From an uncultured Lachnospiraceae bacterium (GTDB lineage Bacteria; Bacillota; Clostridia; Lachnospirales; Lachnospiraceae), in assembly GCA_951801955.1 (NCBI GenBank), contig CATOOV010000007.1, forward strand, positions 1-64,000: DNA of 64,000 bases, in the 5' to 3' direction. The first letter of the stretch is position 1, and every line of letters starts with the position of its first letter. Positions 35,246 through 44,172 of this stretch are shown here, piece by piece. The notes below the pieces were generated by a model. The model saw nothing but the letters and a program-made list of their open reading frames with translations. It did not search any database and had not been told where the DNA came from. A program made the position numbers and the translations under genes.

Positions 35246-36502
35246 ATGGGAATGACAATGACACAAAAAATCCTTGCCGCAGCAGCAGGGCTTCCTGAAG
35301 TAAAAGCAGGACAGTTGATTGAGGCCAAGCTGGATTTGGTTTTGGGAAATGATATCACTTCACCAGTGGCAATCCATGAAATGGACAAATTTACCACAGA
35401 CGGCATTTTCCATAAGGATAAAATTGCATTGGTTATGGACCACTTTGTGCCCAACAAGGATATCAAGTCAGCACAACATTGTAAATGTGTGCGGGAATTT
35501 GCATGTAAACATGAAATCAGCAATTTTTTTGATGTGGGAGAGATGGGGATTGAACACGCCCTCCTTCCAGAAAAAGGGCTGACTGTGGCAGGGGATGTAA
35601 TTATTGGAGCAGACTCTCATACTTGTACCTATGGCGCGCTAGGAGCATTTTCCACCGGTGTGGGCAGTACAGATATGGCTGCGGGAATGGCAACAGGCAA
35701 GGCATGGTTTAAAGTACCTTCTGCTATTAAATTTAATATCATTGGAAAACCATCCAAATGGGTCAGCGGAAAAGATGTAATTCTGCATATTATCGGAATG
35801 ATTGGCGTGGACGGCGCCTTGTATAAATCCATGGAATTTACAGGGGAAGGGATCAAGAATCTTACGATGGATGACCGTTTTACTATTGCGAATATGGCGA
35901 TTGAGGCGGGTGGAAAAAATGGGATTTTTCCAGTAGATGACCTTGCAAAAAAATATATGGATGAGCATTCTTCCAGGACATACAAAGTCTATGAAGCGGA
36001 TGAAGATGCAGAATACGATGAGGAATACACCATTGACCTGAGTGCTTTAAAGCCAACTGTGGCATTTCCGCATTTACCGGAAAATACCAGGACTGTAGAC
36101 CAGGCAGGGGATGTAAAGATTGACCAGGTGGTAATCGGTTCCTGTACCAATGGACGTTTGGACGATCTTAGGATTGCGGCAGAAGTTCTGAAAGGAAAGA
36201 AAGTGGCAAAAGGAATCCGCTGTATTGTGATTCCGGCAACCCAGCAGATTTATCTGGAAGCCATGGAGGAAGGGCTGCTGAAAATCTTTATTGAAGCAGG
36301 GGCAATTGTAAGCACGCCTACCTGTGGACCCTGCCTGGGTGGTTATATGGGCATTTTGGCAGAGGGAGAACGCTGTATCTCAACTACAAATCGTAACTTT
36401 GTAGGACGTATGGGACATGTAGAATCAGAGATATATCTTGCAAGTCCGGCGGTAGCGGCTGCAAGTGCGATTACTGGCAGGATTTCACAGCCAGAGGAAT
36501 AG
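35246..36502 (+). CDS. leuC: 3-isopropylmalate dehydratase large subunit
   Basis: A 418-aa aconitase-family enzyme of leucine synthesis. It has [21 protein letters not shown], and the [4Fe-4S] Cys in GSCTNGR and TCGPCLGG. The length fits the shorter archaeal/clostridial-type LeuC. leuD follows after 9 bp; leuA and leuB are not in the window. Confidence 0.95.
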   Translation: MGMTMTQKILAAAAGLPEVKAGQLIEAKLDLVLGNDITSPVAIHEMDKFTTDGIFHKDKIALVMDHFVPNKDIKSAQHCKCVREFACKHEISNFFDVGEMGIEHALLPEKGLTVAGDVIIGADSHTCTYGALGAFSTGVGSTDMAAGMATGKAWFKVPSAIKFNIIGKPSKWVSGKDVILHIIGMIGVDGALYKSMEFTGEGIKNLTMDDRFTIANMAIEAGGKNGIFPVDDLAKKYMDEHSSRTYKVYEADEDAEYDEEYTIDLSALKPTVAFPHLPENTRTVDQAGDVKIDQVVIGSCTNGRLDDLRIAAEVLKGKKVAKGIRCIVIPATQQIYLEAMEEGLLKIFIEAGAIVSTPTCGPCLGGYMGILAEGERCISTTNRNFVGRMGHVESEIYLASPAVAAASAITGRISQPEE

Positions 36503-36511
36503 GAGGAAAAT

Positions 36512-36997
36512 ATGAAAGCCAGCGGAACAGTTTTTAAATATGGAGACAATGTAGATACAGACGTGATTATTCCAGCAAGATATTTGAATTCTTCGGATCC
36601 AAAAGAATTGGCAACCCATTGTATGGAGGATATTGACAAAGAGTTTGTCAACCAGGTAAAGGCAGGGGATTTGATTGTGGCAGACAAAAATTTTGGCTGC
36701 GGATCTTCAAGGGAACATGCACCGATAGCAATCAAGGCAGCAGGGGTGAGTTGTGTGATTGCAGAGACATTTGCCAGGATCTTTTACCGCAATGCGATCA
36801 ATATCGGGCTTCCCATCATAGAATGTCCAGAAGCTGCAAAGGGAATTGAGGCAGGAGACGAAGTGGAAGTGGATTTCGACAGCGGAATTATTACCAATAA
36901 GACAAAAGGAACCACATTCCAGGGTCAAGCATTTCCAGAATTTATGCAGAAGATTATCAAAGCAGAAGGTTTGATTAACTATATCAATCAAAAATAA
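36512..36997 (+). CDS. leuD: 3-isopropylmalate dehydratase small subunit
   Basis: A 161-aa swivel subunit with [11 protein letters not shown] and [11 protein letters not shown], the substrate-recognition loop. AGGAGG precedes the ATG. It functions as a heterodimer with LeuC. Confidence 0.95.
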   Translation: MKASGTVFKYGDNVDTDVIIPARYLNSSDPKELATHCMEDIDKEFVNQVKAGDLIVADKNFGCGSSREHAPIAIKAAGVSCVIAETFARIFYRNAINIGLPIIECPEAAKGIEAGDEVEVDFDSGIITNKTKGTTFQGQAFPEFMQKIIKAEGLINYINQK

Positions 36998-37061
36998 TCA
37001 GAGCAAAAGTTTACTTTATAGATTAGGGATGTTCACAGGACTCTCCGAATCTTAGACATAG

Positions 37062-37102
37062 GAAAAAATGGTGTAACCGTACCTAGGTTATGCCATTTTT
37101 TC
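37062..37102 (+). terminator. Terminator after leuD
   Basis: GAAAAAATGGTGTAACC (37062-37078) pairs with GGTTATGCCATTTTTTC (37086-37102) with one mismatch; the right arm ends in a T-run. Confidence 0.8.
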
Positions 37103-37103
37103 T

Positions 37104-37255
37104 CATATAGGAAATTACTCCGAGTTTCCTATATGAAAAAGTCAAATACCCAGCAGCAAGCTAGGGGGCATAACCTAAATTGTGCGCGGCGCGGAACAAA
37201 AGATGCGTTAGCAAAAGAAGTTATTCGTGGGAGTGCGTGAAACGCACTTTTGTTC
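37104..37255 (+). repeat. Type A repeat, copy overlapping the AP2-like gene end
   Basis: The palindrome CATATAGGAAA...TTTCCTATATG (37104-37135) is followed by AATTGTGCGCGGCGCGGAAC and then AAAAGATGCGTTAGCAAAAG. The last ~50 bp overlap the 3' end of the AP2-like gene, so that protein's tail is repeat-encoded. Confidence 0.8.
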
Positions 37256-38074
37256 AATTTCAGAATCTTTGCGGGACTTAAGATAGTGGAGGTATTTTTT
37301 TGAAATTTTTACCTGGCTGTAAATGTCCGCATATTGTCTTGGTGAAAGGGATTCGACATAATTGGTCTGAAAATTCTTGCATACGCCGTAATTTTTTGCC
37401 AAATCCACCGCTTTATTATATGCAACGGCGGCAACTTCCTCTTTCAAATAATTCCCAACCAAATAATTGCCATTAATATGAATCTGGACTTTATACCTGC
37501 AGCTGCCTGCAGACTCTATTTTTGTGACGCCATAATAGCGATTGACCACAATAATATTGGAATAACGAAAATCCCAAGGATCTTCATTTGCAAAATAATA
37601 ATCCCGTCCAGGAACAGCATAATTTTTGATTCCATACCTGGAAAGGATATTGACCTGCATTCCATAGTCATTGACAAAAAGATGTCCTTGGCGACGCATA
37701 ATTTTATGGCTGGAATAGTAAAAAAGGTCATCAATATCAAATTTTAATTCTTCTGTTTGGGAAAGATGGTAGATAAAATAATTATTCTTCAAATAAATAG
37801 GATTTTTAAAATAAATATGGTTATCCCGAAAATTCAGCAAAGAAATCACCTTATCAAAACTTAGAATAGTCGGGAGTAAAAAAACATCGTTAAATGCCAC
37901 AGAAGAATCAGACAACAAATGGGCTGCCTGCTGATATGCCTGGTGTGCCTCAAGCTCTGATGCAAAGCTGCCTAAAGAGATATGTTTCTTTTGAAAGGTA
38001 ATACTGGAACGATAATAGGCGGTTCCATTTTTTTTATAAGCAAGATAGGCGCCTGGCAGCATAAACTCCTCCAT
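37208..38074 (-). CDS. Protein with two AP2-like DNA-binding domains
   Basis: A 288-aa protein. Residues ~8-54 (YLAYKKNGTAYYRSSI, then SLGSFASELEAHQAYQQA) and ~200-245 (VQIHINGNYLVGNYL, then EEVAAVAYNKAVDLA) have the three-strand plus helix pattern of AP2 domains. In bacteria these usually occur in homing endonucleases or phage-like regulators; no HNH nuclease motif is visible here. The ~20 C-terminal residues come from the type A repeat. A candidate promoter, TTGCGT and TATACT, lies upstream on this strand at about 38140-38115. Confidence 0.6.
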   Translation of the reverse strand: MEEFMLPGAYLAYKKNGTAYYRSSITFQKKHISLGSFASELEAHQAYQQAAHLLSDSSVAFNDVFLLPTILSFDKVISLLNFRDNHIYFKNPIYLKNNYFIYHLSQTEELKFDIDDLFYYSSHKIMRRQGHLFVNDYGMQVNILSRYGIKNYAVPGRDYYFANEDPWDFRYSNIIVVNRYYGVTKIESAGSCRYKVQIHINGNYLVGNYLKEEVAAVAYNKAVDLAKNYGVCKNFQTNYVESLSPRQYADIYSQVKISKKYLHYLKSRKDSEIEQKCVSRTPTNNFFC

Positions 38075-38234
38075 TTATGTTTTTTAATGTATTTTTTCGA
38101 GAAAAAACTACAAAATAAGTATATCATAAAAAACCAAAAACGCAAGTTTCTCAAAAAATAAGAATAGCGTGGCAATTAATGGGAAAAATTATATCAGTCA
38201 CACGTGAAATCTCAAATCGAAAAGAGGGACGATT

Positions 38235-39038
38235 ATGTTGACAATTCAAAATTTACTTAAAAATGTGTATTGTTGTATAAAAAATATATCTAAGATTTTC
38301 TATCGCAATTGCGCCATCCTTGTTTCAGGGTTTGCTGTTTTCGCTATGATTATGCTTAATGACCACAATTTCCATGGTTCTGGAAAGAATGAGGTTGAGG
38401 CTGGAAGCAGTGCCGTAAAGGAGGAAGAAGAGCAGGCAAACCAGGAAAATACAGAGGAATTACTGATGTTGGCAGAGGGGAGTTTTGCAGTATCATGCAG
38501 GAATCTCGCGGAGGAAGGAAAAAATCAATTTGAAAAGGAAATTCAGTCAAGGCTCTCAAAGCTGGAGGTAACTGCTGTATGTGCCAGTATTGAGTCTGTG
38601 TACAATGAGATACAGCAGGAACCATTAAATCCTTATGGAGAAATTGCTGTTTCCGACCAGGACTTTGAAGCATTGTGCAGAATTGTACAGGCTGAAGCCG
38701 GCGGCGAGGATGAGCAAGGAAAAATACTTGTGGCAGAGGTAATTTTAAACCGCGTACTTTCTGCGAAATTTGCATCTTCCGTATATGATGTAATTTTTGA
38801 GCGCAGCGGCGGCAGCCCGCAGTTTTCACCTACTGTAGATGGAAGGTATTTTTCAGTTACAGTGACTCCTGGAACCAAAACAGCAGTGGAACAGGCATTA
38901 AATGGAGAGGATCTCTCAAATGGCGCCTTGTTTTTTTCCGCACGGAGTAAAGCGGATCCATATGATATGGCATGGTTCGACCGAAATTTGAAGTGGCTGT
39001 TCCGGCATGGAGGACATGAATTTTATACGCTTCCTTAA
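38235..39038 (+). CDS. SleB/CwlJ-type cell wall hydrolase (Hydrolase_2)
   Basis: A 267-aa protein with a membrane anchor (about residues 25-42), a Glu-rich linker and a C-terminal hydrolase domain from 140: LCRIVQAEAGGE carries the probable catalytic Glu (E154). VAEVILNRV and GSPQFSP follow, as in SleB-family lytic enzymes. It likely cleaves peptidoglycan at the outside of the membrane. Not necessarily a spore germination protein. Confidence 0.85.
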   Translation: MLTIQNLLKNVYCCIKNISKIFYRNCAILVSGFAVFAMIMLNDHNFHGSGKNEVEAGSSAVKEEEEQANQENTEELLMLAEGSFAVSCRNLAEEGKNQFEKEIQSRLSKLEVTAVCASIESVYNEIQQEPLNPYGEIAVSDQDFEALCRIVQAEAGGEDEQGKILVAEVILNRVLSAKFASSVYDVIFERSGGSPQFSPTVDGRYFSVTVTPGTKTAVEQALNGEDLSNGALFFSARSKADPYDMAWFDRNLKWLFRHGGHEFYTLP

Positions 39039-39129
39039 TTATTTAGTGATAAAAAATGTATGGAGTGCTTGTTGACAGAGAAATGGAAAACTTTTATAAT
39101 GAGGGGTGTCCTGAAGTAATCAGGCGCCT

Positions 39130-39215
39130 CTTTTTATATCATCGGAGAAGACTCTCTTCTGTAAGTGGTGAGTATAACAAATTTGTCTCAGTGGGAGGTG
39201 GGTCTTTGACTGAGA
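39130..39215 (+). repeat. Type C repeat, second copy
   Basis: AGTGGTGAGTATAACAAATT and then TGTCTCAGTGGGAGGT match the copy at 31625-31712 in the opposite orientation. An apparent 96-codon frame across this repeat (39056-39346) is not a gene. Confidence 0.65.
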
Positions 39216-39305
39216 GAAAACCTCCGGCGAGTACTGGATGTCAAGTGGACATCCATTTCGCACCGACCATAGCGGAGCGAAGAAGCAGGGGTGCGGATTT
39301 GTTCC

Positions 39306-39400
39306 CATATAGGAAATTCCTCCAAATTTCCTATATGACAAAATAAATATGTGCACTCGCACAAGGGGAAACGATTGCTGTGCGATTGTGCCCAGTAATG
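39306..39400 (+). repeat. Type A repeat, copy upstream of thrC
   Basis: CATATAGGAAATT (39306-39318) and AATTTCCTATATG (39325-39337) form a perfect palindrome, followed by TGTGCACTCGCACAAGGGGA and AACGATTGCTGTGCGATTG. It ends ~25 bp before the thrC start. Confidence 0.8.
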
Positions 39401-39425
39401 ATAAAAGTAAAGGATGGAATAAGCG

Positions 39426-40904
39426 ATGTTATATAGAAGTACAAGAAATGCAGATGAAAAAGTTACAGCTTCCCAGGCAGTTTTAAAAGGTTTGGCAGAC
39501 AATGGCGGATTGTTTGTGCCGGAGCAGATTCCAATGTTGGATGTTCCGGTTGAAAAACTCGCCGACATGACGTATCAAGAGACGGCATATGAAGTAATGA
39601 AGTTATTTCTTACTGACTATACGGAAGAAGAATTAAAACAGTGTATTCAAAAGGCGTATGATAAGAAATTCGACACTAAGGAGATTGCGCCGCTGGTAAA
39701 AGCACAGGATGCATATTATTTGGAATTGTTCCATGGATCTACCATTGCGTTTAAGGATATGGCGCTTTCCATTCTTCCACATTTATTGATTACAGCGGCA
39801 AGAAAGAATCAGGTACAAAATGATATTGTAATCCTTACCGCTACTTCTGGTGATACAGGAAAAGCTGCTTTGGCAGGATTTGCGGATGTAAAGGGAACAA
39901 AGATTATTGTATTTTATCCAAAAGACGGCGTAAGCCCTATCCAACAAAAGCAGATGGTAACACAAAAGGGGGACAATACTTTTGTGGTGGGAATTAATGG
40001 GAATTTTGACCAGGCGCAGACTGGGGTAAAGAAAATGTTTTCTGACCAGGGGCTGGCAAAAGAAATGGCACAGGCAGGATATCAGTTTTCTTCTGCTAAT
40101 TCCATCAACATTGGACGATTGGTGCCTCAGATTGTCTATTATGTATACGCATATGCAAAGATGGTAAAATCAGGGGAAATAAAAAATGGTGACAACATAA
40201 ACGTTGTAGTCCCTACAGGAAATTTCGGAAATATTCTTGCCGCTTTCTATGCAAAAAATATGGGGCTTCCTATTGGGACATTGATTTGTGCATCGAATGA
40301 GAACAAAGTGTTGTATGACTTCTTTGCAACGGGTACATACGATAAAAACCGGGAGTTTGTTTTAACTTCGTCACCGTCTATGGATATTCTTATTTCCAGT
40401 AACTTGGAGCGTTTGATTTATTGTATTGCAGGGAACGACGCACAAAAAAATCAGGAACTGATGGTATCTTTACAAGAGAAAGGCTCTTATACGATCACAG
40501 AAGAAATGAGACAGCAGCTCACTTCTTTTTATGGAAATTATGCCAGTGAAAATGAGACGGCAGCTACCATCCGGGAAATTTTTAAAGATGCGGGATACGT
40601 GATAGATCCCCATACGGCGGTAGCGGCGGCTGTTTATAAAAAGTATCAAACAGAGACTGGGGATCAGACAAAGACAGTGATTGCGTCAACTGCAAGCCCC
40701 TATAAGTTTACTAGGAGCGTAATGACAGCAATTGATGAAACATACAATAGCAGAGAAGACTTTGCATTGGTGGACGAGCTTGCTTCCTTGTCAAACGTAA
40801 AAATTCCAAAAGCAATTGAAGATATCCGCACAGCGCCAGTCCTCCATAATACAGTATGTGAAGTGGAGCAGATGCAGTCAGTGGTAAAGAAATTTTTAAG
40901 CTGA
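39426..40904 (+). CDS. thrC: Threonine synthase
   Basis: A 492-aa PLP enzyme converting O-phosphohomoserine to threonine. The N-terminus is MLYRSTRN, and the PLP Lys is K110 in FHGSTIAFKDMAL. TATSGDTGKAAL and VPTGNFGNILA are phosphate- and PLP-binding loops. Length fits the long (yeast/E. coli-type) subfamily. Confidence 0.95.
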   Translation: MLYRSTRNADEKVTASQAVLKGLADNGGLFVPEQIPMLDVPVEKLADMTYQETAYEVMKLFLTDYTEEELKQCIQKAYDKKFDTKEIAPLVKAQDAYYLELFHGSTIAFKDMALSILPHLLITAARKNQVQNDIVILTATSGDTGKAALAGFADVKGTKIIVFYPKDGVSPIQQKQMVTQKGDNTFVVGINGNFDQAQTGVKKMFSDQGLAKEMAQAGYQFSSANSINIGRLVPQIVYYVYAYAKMVKSGEIKNGDNINVVVPTGNFGNILAAFYAKNMGLPIGTLICASNENKVLYDFFATGTYDKNREFVLTSSPSMDILISSNLERLIYCIAGNDAQKNQELMVSLQEKGSYTITEEMRQQLTSFYGNYASENETAATIREIFKDAGYVIDPHTAVAAAVYKKYQTETGDQTKTVIASTASPYKFTRSVMTAIDETYNSREDFALVDELASLSNVKIPKAIEDIRTAPVLHNTVCEVEQMQSVVKKFLS

Positions 40905-41036
40905 TGTTTGAAAAACGCTTTTAAAGTGGGATTTCTTAAGGGAATAAGAAAAAACTGCCGGACAGAAGCTGAAATGGTACAGGACTAAATTATGAAAAGG
41001 TAAGATTGAACAGGAAAGAAGGCACGTATTGGAATT

Positions 41037-41093
41037 GGCTGTCCCCTACATGATAGATCATTGTGATACAGGTTTATTATGTAGGGGACAGCC
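41037..41093. terminator. Bidirectional terminator between thrC and the convergent gene
   Basis: GGCTGTCCCCTACAT (41037-41051) pairs perfectly with ATGTAGGGGACAGCC (41079-41093), followed by TCTTTTA. It ends eight bp from the stop of the convergent gene. Confidence 0.85.
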
Positions 41094-41100
41094 TCTTTTA

Positions 41101-42036
41101 TTATAAGTCTGATACTTCGTCCTCTTGCATATGAGTTTCTGAATCTTCCATCTTCTTAATAGAAAATAAGAAATTGATAGTTCCAAAAGAGAAAATTACT
41201 GGCAGCATATAAAAGGGATGGTCAGTTGCCAGAAGAGTGTTCTCATGTGATTGGGGCGGTTGTAAATGCAGTTCCATAGAATAATCATTGGACATATTTA
41301 CGGAATACAGACCATTGTGCAGATTCAAAAAATCTTCCATAGATGCATTGACATATTCATTAAATTCCTCAAATTCCTCGTCCACATATCTGCCAGCAAA
41401 AGCAATGGCGGCATCTTGTTCCATATCCAAAGCGGATAAAAAAGAAAAAGTGCCTTCAATCTCCTGGGAAACGCAGAAACTAACAGGGACTTCTGGGAGG
41501 TTGATAATGTCTAATGTGGTGAAATCTTCTCCTATAAATCGTACCAAGTCATTGAACAGCAGTGTAAGGTAAGAGAGGATATATTCAGCATGTGGAAGGT
41601 CTTCTGGAAGATAAAAATTTGAAAGAAGTTTATCAACCATATGTTGTTGTTCTTCAATCAGCTCTAAATCATAAATCTCATAAATAGATTTATACTCCGT
41701 AATTAAATTCTCAAATTCCACATGGGTCAGGATATTCTGTTCTACCAGGATTTGTCCCAACAGCATATAGTCAGGAAGCTGAATAGTCAGAAGTTCATCT
41801 ACCTGTTCTTGGGTAAGATATCCCAGTTCAATGGCAAGTTCACCGAAACGCTTGTCATAGTGGGTCTGGGTGATAAAAACATCTTCAACTTCGTTTGCTG
41901 ACATATAACCTGAATGAATGGCAAGTGTACCAAGCTTTTTGTGAGCAGAAGACCGAATCTTCAGCACGTCAATCAACTGTTCAGGGCTAATTACTCCCTT
42001 GTTAAGCAAAAAATTACCAAAAAACTGCGTATGCAT
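41101..42036 (-). CDS. MshEN-like plus CheX-like domain protein
   Basis: A 311-aa protein. The first ~115 residues contain three ~35-residue MshEN-like repeats (for example FGELAIELGYLTQEQVDELL), a module that in other proteins binds nucleotides such as c-di-GMP. Residues ~150-300 resemble a CheX/CheC-type domain (EFNEYVNASMEDFLN). It lies 5 bp after a CheY-like gene, so it may be the phosphatase or effector of that receiver. Conserved phosphatase residues E-xx-N are plausible at EYVN but unproven. Confidence 0.6.
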   Translation of the reverse strand: MHTQFFGNFLLNKGVISPEQLIDVLKIRSSAHKKLGTLAIHSGYMSANEVEDVFITQTHYDKRFGELAIELGYLTQEQVDELLTIQLPDYMLLGQILVEQNILTHVEFENLITEYKSIYEIYDLELIEEQQHMVDKLLSNFYLPEDLPHAEYILSYLTLLFNDLVRFIGEDFTTLDIINLPEVPVSFCVSQEIEGTFSFLSALDMEQDAAIAFAGRYVDEEFEEFNEYVNASMEDFLNLHNGLYSVNMSNDYSMELHLQPPQSHENTLLATDHPFYMLPVIFSFGTINFLFSIKKMEDSETHMQEDEVSDL

Positions 42037-42041
42037 AATGT

Positions 42042-42413
42042 TTATCTCCCTTCAAAACGCGCTTTTATGATCTCTCTAATACCAGAGTCTGTAAAAGGTT
42101 TCTGGATGAAATCCCGTGCTCCTTCCATAATAGCGTTTTTTAATTGAGTTTGAGTGCCCACAGAAGATACAACAATCACATGGGCTTCGGGATCAAATTC
42201 ACGGATCTCATGAATTGCCTCAACACCGTCTTTAATGGGCATCACAATATCTACAAAAACCAAATCGGGCTTATGTTCTTTGTAGACATCAATTGCTTCT
42301 TGTCCGTTGGAAGCTTCCAGAAAATTATCATAGCCGCACTTTTTTATGCTGTCCTTTAACTGTTTGCGTGCAAGAATAGAATCATCGCAAATAAGTATTG
42401 TTACATTTTTCAT
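42042..42413 (-). CDS. CheY-like single-domain response regulator
   Basis: A 123-aa receiver with ICDDS, phospho-acceptor D55 (FVDIVMPIKDG), VVSSVG and a Lys in FIQKPF. No output domain. It is the first gene of a two-gene operon with the CheX-like protein. A GGAG site precedes the ATG. Confidence 0.9.
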   Translation of the reverse strand: MKNVTILICDDSILARKQLKDSIKKCGYDNFLEASNGQEAIDVYKEHKPDLVFVDIVMPIKDGVEAIHEIREFDPEAHVIVVSSVGTQTQLKNAIMEGARDFIQKPFTDSGIREIIKARFEGR

Positions 42414-42676
42414 TCAAATCGCTCCTTGTTAATTACAGATTTATAAATACTAATCTAATTTTACACTATGTGCTTGCAAGATTCAATCATTTCTTTTATA
42501 GAAATGCTAATTGCAATCCTTTTCGACAACAGTTATAATATAAAAATGGCAACGATGATTTTAGAAAAAGTATATCCAAAGTGGCGCTTATTGTGCCATT
42601 TGGTATACCCAAGGGCACCCCGTTATGACCATTCAGTCGTTACAAAAGGTATAAGTTTAAAGAAAGGAAAGGTACT

Positions 42677-43006
42677 ATGCTGATTATTTTTGACGTTGTT
42701 ATTTTTGCTTATGGAATTTACACCATTTATTCTGCTATTAATATGAAGCGCACACAACAGCTAAGCAGTTTTTTTACCGGAGGGAATACTATGGTCCATA
42801 TTCGGGATATCCGAGGCTATATCAGCGCGATTTACAGTAAAACGATCGTCATGGGCGCTGTAGCGGCACTATTTGGAATCGTTGGTTTTATCAATGATTA
42901 TTTAACGCCGCTCCCTATTTTGATGAAGGCATTGGTTTTGTTATTTTTGACGGTTTTGGTCTGGTTTGCAGTAACTGTCAATCGGGCAAAAAATAAATTT
43001 TGGTAA
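42677..43006 (+). CDS. Small membrane protein, 109 aa
   Basis: Three hydrophobic segments (about residues 2-20, 55-73 and 80-100) separated by short charged loops. AAAGGAAAGG precedes the ATG. No known family. It is followed directly by the 166-bp tandem repeats, so its transcript probably runs into them. Confidence 0.65.
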   Translation: MLIIFDVVIFAYGIYTIYSAINMKRTQQLSSFFTGGNTMVHIRDIRGYISAIYSKTIVMGAVAALFGIVGFINDYLTPLPILMKALVLLFLTVLVWFAVTVNRAKNKFW

Positions 43007-43013
43007 AAATGTT

Positions 43014-43380
43014 ATGCAGGCATCCTTCGCCCATTACGGGTGGAAGGCTGGAATAAAAATTTTTTTCCAGTTCCGCCCGCGCCATTCGCAAAGCCGCTTC
43101 CAGCGTTTTCCCGCTGCTGCGCAGCTAACTTTGCTCATAAGAAGGCGCTCCGCCCATGCCACGCATCATGTGCTCTTGGATGCAAGCATCCTTCGCCCAT
43201 TACGGCTGGAAGGCTAGAATAAAAATTTTTTTCCAGTTCCGCCCGCGCCATTCGCAAAGCCGCTTCCAGCGTTTTCCCGCTGCTGCGCAGCTAACTTTGC
43301 TCATAAGAAGGCGCTCCGCCCATGCCAGGCATCATGTGCTCTTGGATGCAAGCATCCTTCGCATATGATGCCTGGCATGG
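43014..43380 (+). repeat. 166-bp tandem repeat (two full copies and a partial) ending in a hairpin
   Basis: The unit starting ATGCAGGCATCCTTCGCCCA at 43014 recurs at 43180 and again at 43346, an exact 166-bp period with few changes. The third copy stops after about 20 bp and turns into an inverted repeat: CATGCCAGGCATCAT (43321-43335) pairs with ATGATGCCTGGCATG (43365-43379). Frames reading through the repeats give repeated peptides and are artefacts. Confidence 0.85.
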
Positions 43381-43486
43381 CGGAACTGTAAAAAAATTAT
43401 GAATTTTATAAGATTTTATGGATTTTTTTGGGAAAATAGTTTAAAATAAAACCAATCGCTGTAAGCGATGGAAAGGAGCCCAGGCA

Positions 43487-43906
43487 ATGGAGTATCGGGA
43501 ATTGATTGCCCAAGCGGTGGCGGCAAAGAAATCTGCTTATGCCCCATATTCCCATTTTCGCGTAGGAGCAGCGTTGTTAGCGAAAAGCGGCAGGGTATAT
43601 ACCGGATGCAATATCGAGAATGTTAGTTTTTCTGCCACGAATTGTGCGGAGCGCACAGCAATATTTAAAGCGGTGTCTGAAGGGGAACGGGAATTTGAGG
43701 CGATCGTCGTCCATGGTGACAACAATGATTATCTTCCTCCCTGCGGCATTTGCAGGCAAGTCTTGGCAGAGTTTTGTGATCTGGAGAGTTTCCAGGTAAT
43801 CCTTGCCAACCATGAGGAGGATTATCGGGCGGTGACTCTGGCACAACTCCTTCCAGGGGCGTTCCTGACAGAAAATTTTAAACCAGGAAATTTTACGGAA
43901 GAGTGA
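43487..43906 (+). CDS. cdd: Cytidine deaminase
   Basis: A 139-aa zinc enzyme of pyrimidine salvage. The zinc ligands are C53, C86 and C89, and the catalytic Glu is E55 (NCAERTA, PPCGICRQ). FRVGAALL matches the substrate loop. The length is that of the homotetrameric type. The ATG has GGAG upstream (43475). Confidence 0.95.
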   Translation: MEYRELIAQAVAAKKSAYAPYSHFRVGAALLAKSGRVYTGCNIENVSFSATNCAERTAIFKAVSEGEREFEAIVVHGDNNDYLPPCGICRQVLAEFCDLESFQVILANHEEDYRAVTLAQLLPGAFLTENFKPGNFTEE

Positions 43907-44031
43907 TCTGGCAGGCAGAACCGGTAGAAAGCTGTTGGCTCCAGAAGAAAATTTTCATTTATGGTGATGCCTGTAAAGCAGGCACAGGTGCGGATTTGTT
44001 TTTACCAGCAGAACTGTCCAGCACCCCGAAG

Positions 44032-44054
44032 CAAGAACGCCGATAGCGTTCTTG
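44032..44054 (+). repeat. Hairpin repeat (type B) between cdd and pckA
   Basis: CAAGAACGCCGATAGCGTTCTTG, a near-perfect hairpin; one of seven copies. Confidence 0.7.
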
Positions 44055-44104
44055 GAACCAAGGCAAAAGGCAACTATTTTTATTGAAAGAATATCAAAAA
44101 AAGA

Positions 44105-44134
44105 TTGACAAAAAAATAACAAAAGGATATTCTA
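44105..44134 (+). promoter_or_regulatory. Promoter of pckA
   Basis: TTGACA (44105-44110) and TATTCT (44129-44134) with an 18-bp spacer; the second AT-rich box TATAAT at 44143 is too far from this -35. Start ~40 bp downstream. Confidence 0.55.
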
Positions 44135-44172
44135 AATAATAGTATAATTAAACTTAAGGAGGACAAGGAAAC

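Noticed and set aside
39056-39346. 96-codon frame before thrC
   Set aside because: It runs through type C and type A repeats and lacks a family.
42468-42683. 71-codon frame before the small membrane protein
   Set aside because: No good start site; it overlaps the next gene's ribosome binding site.
43014-43368. Tandem repeat considered as a CRISPR array or repeat-protein gene
   Set aside because: The period is 166 bp without unique spacers, and the frames differ between copies.
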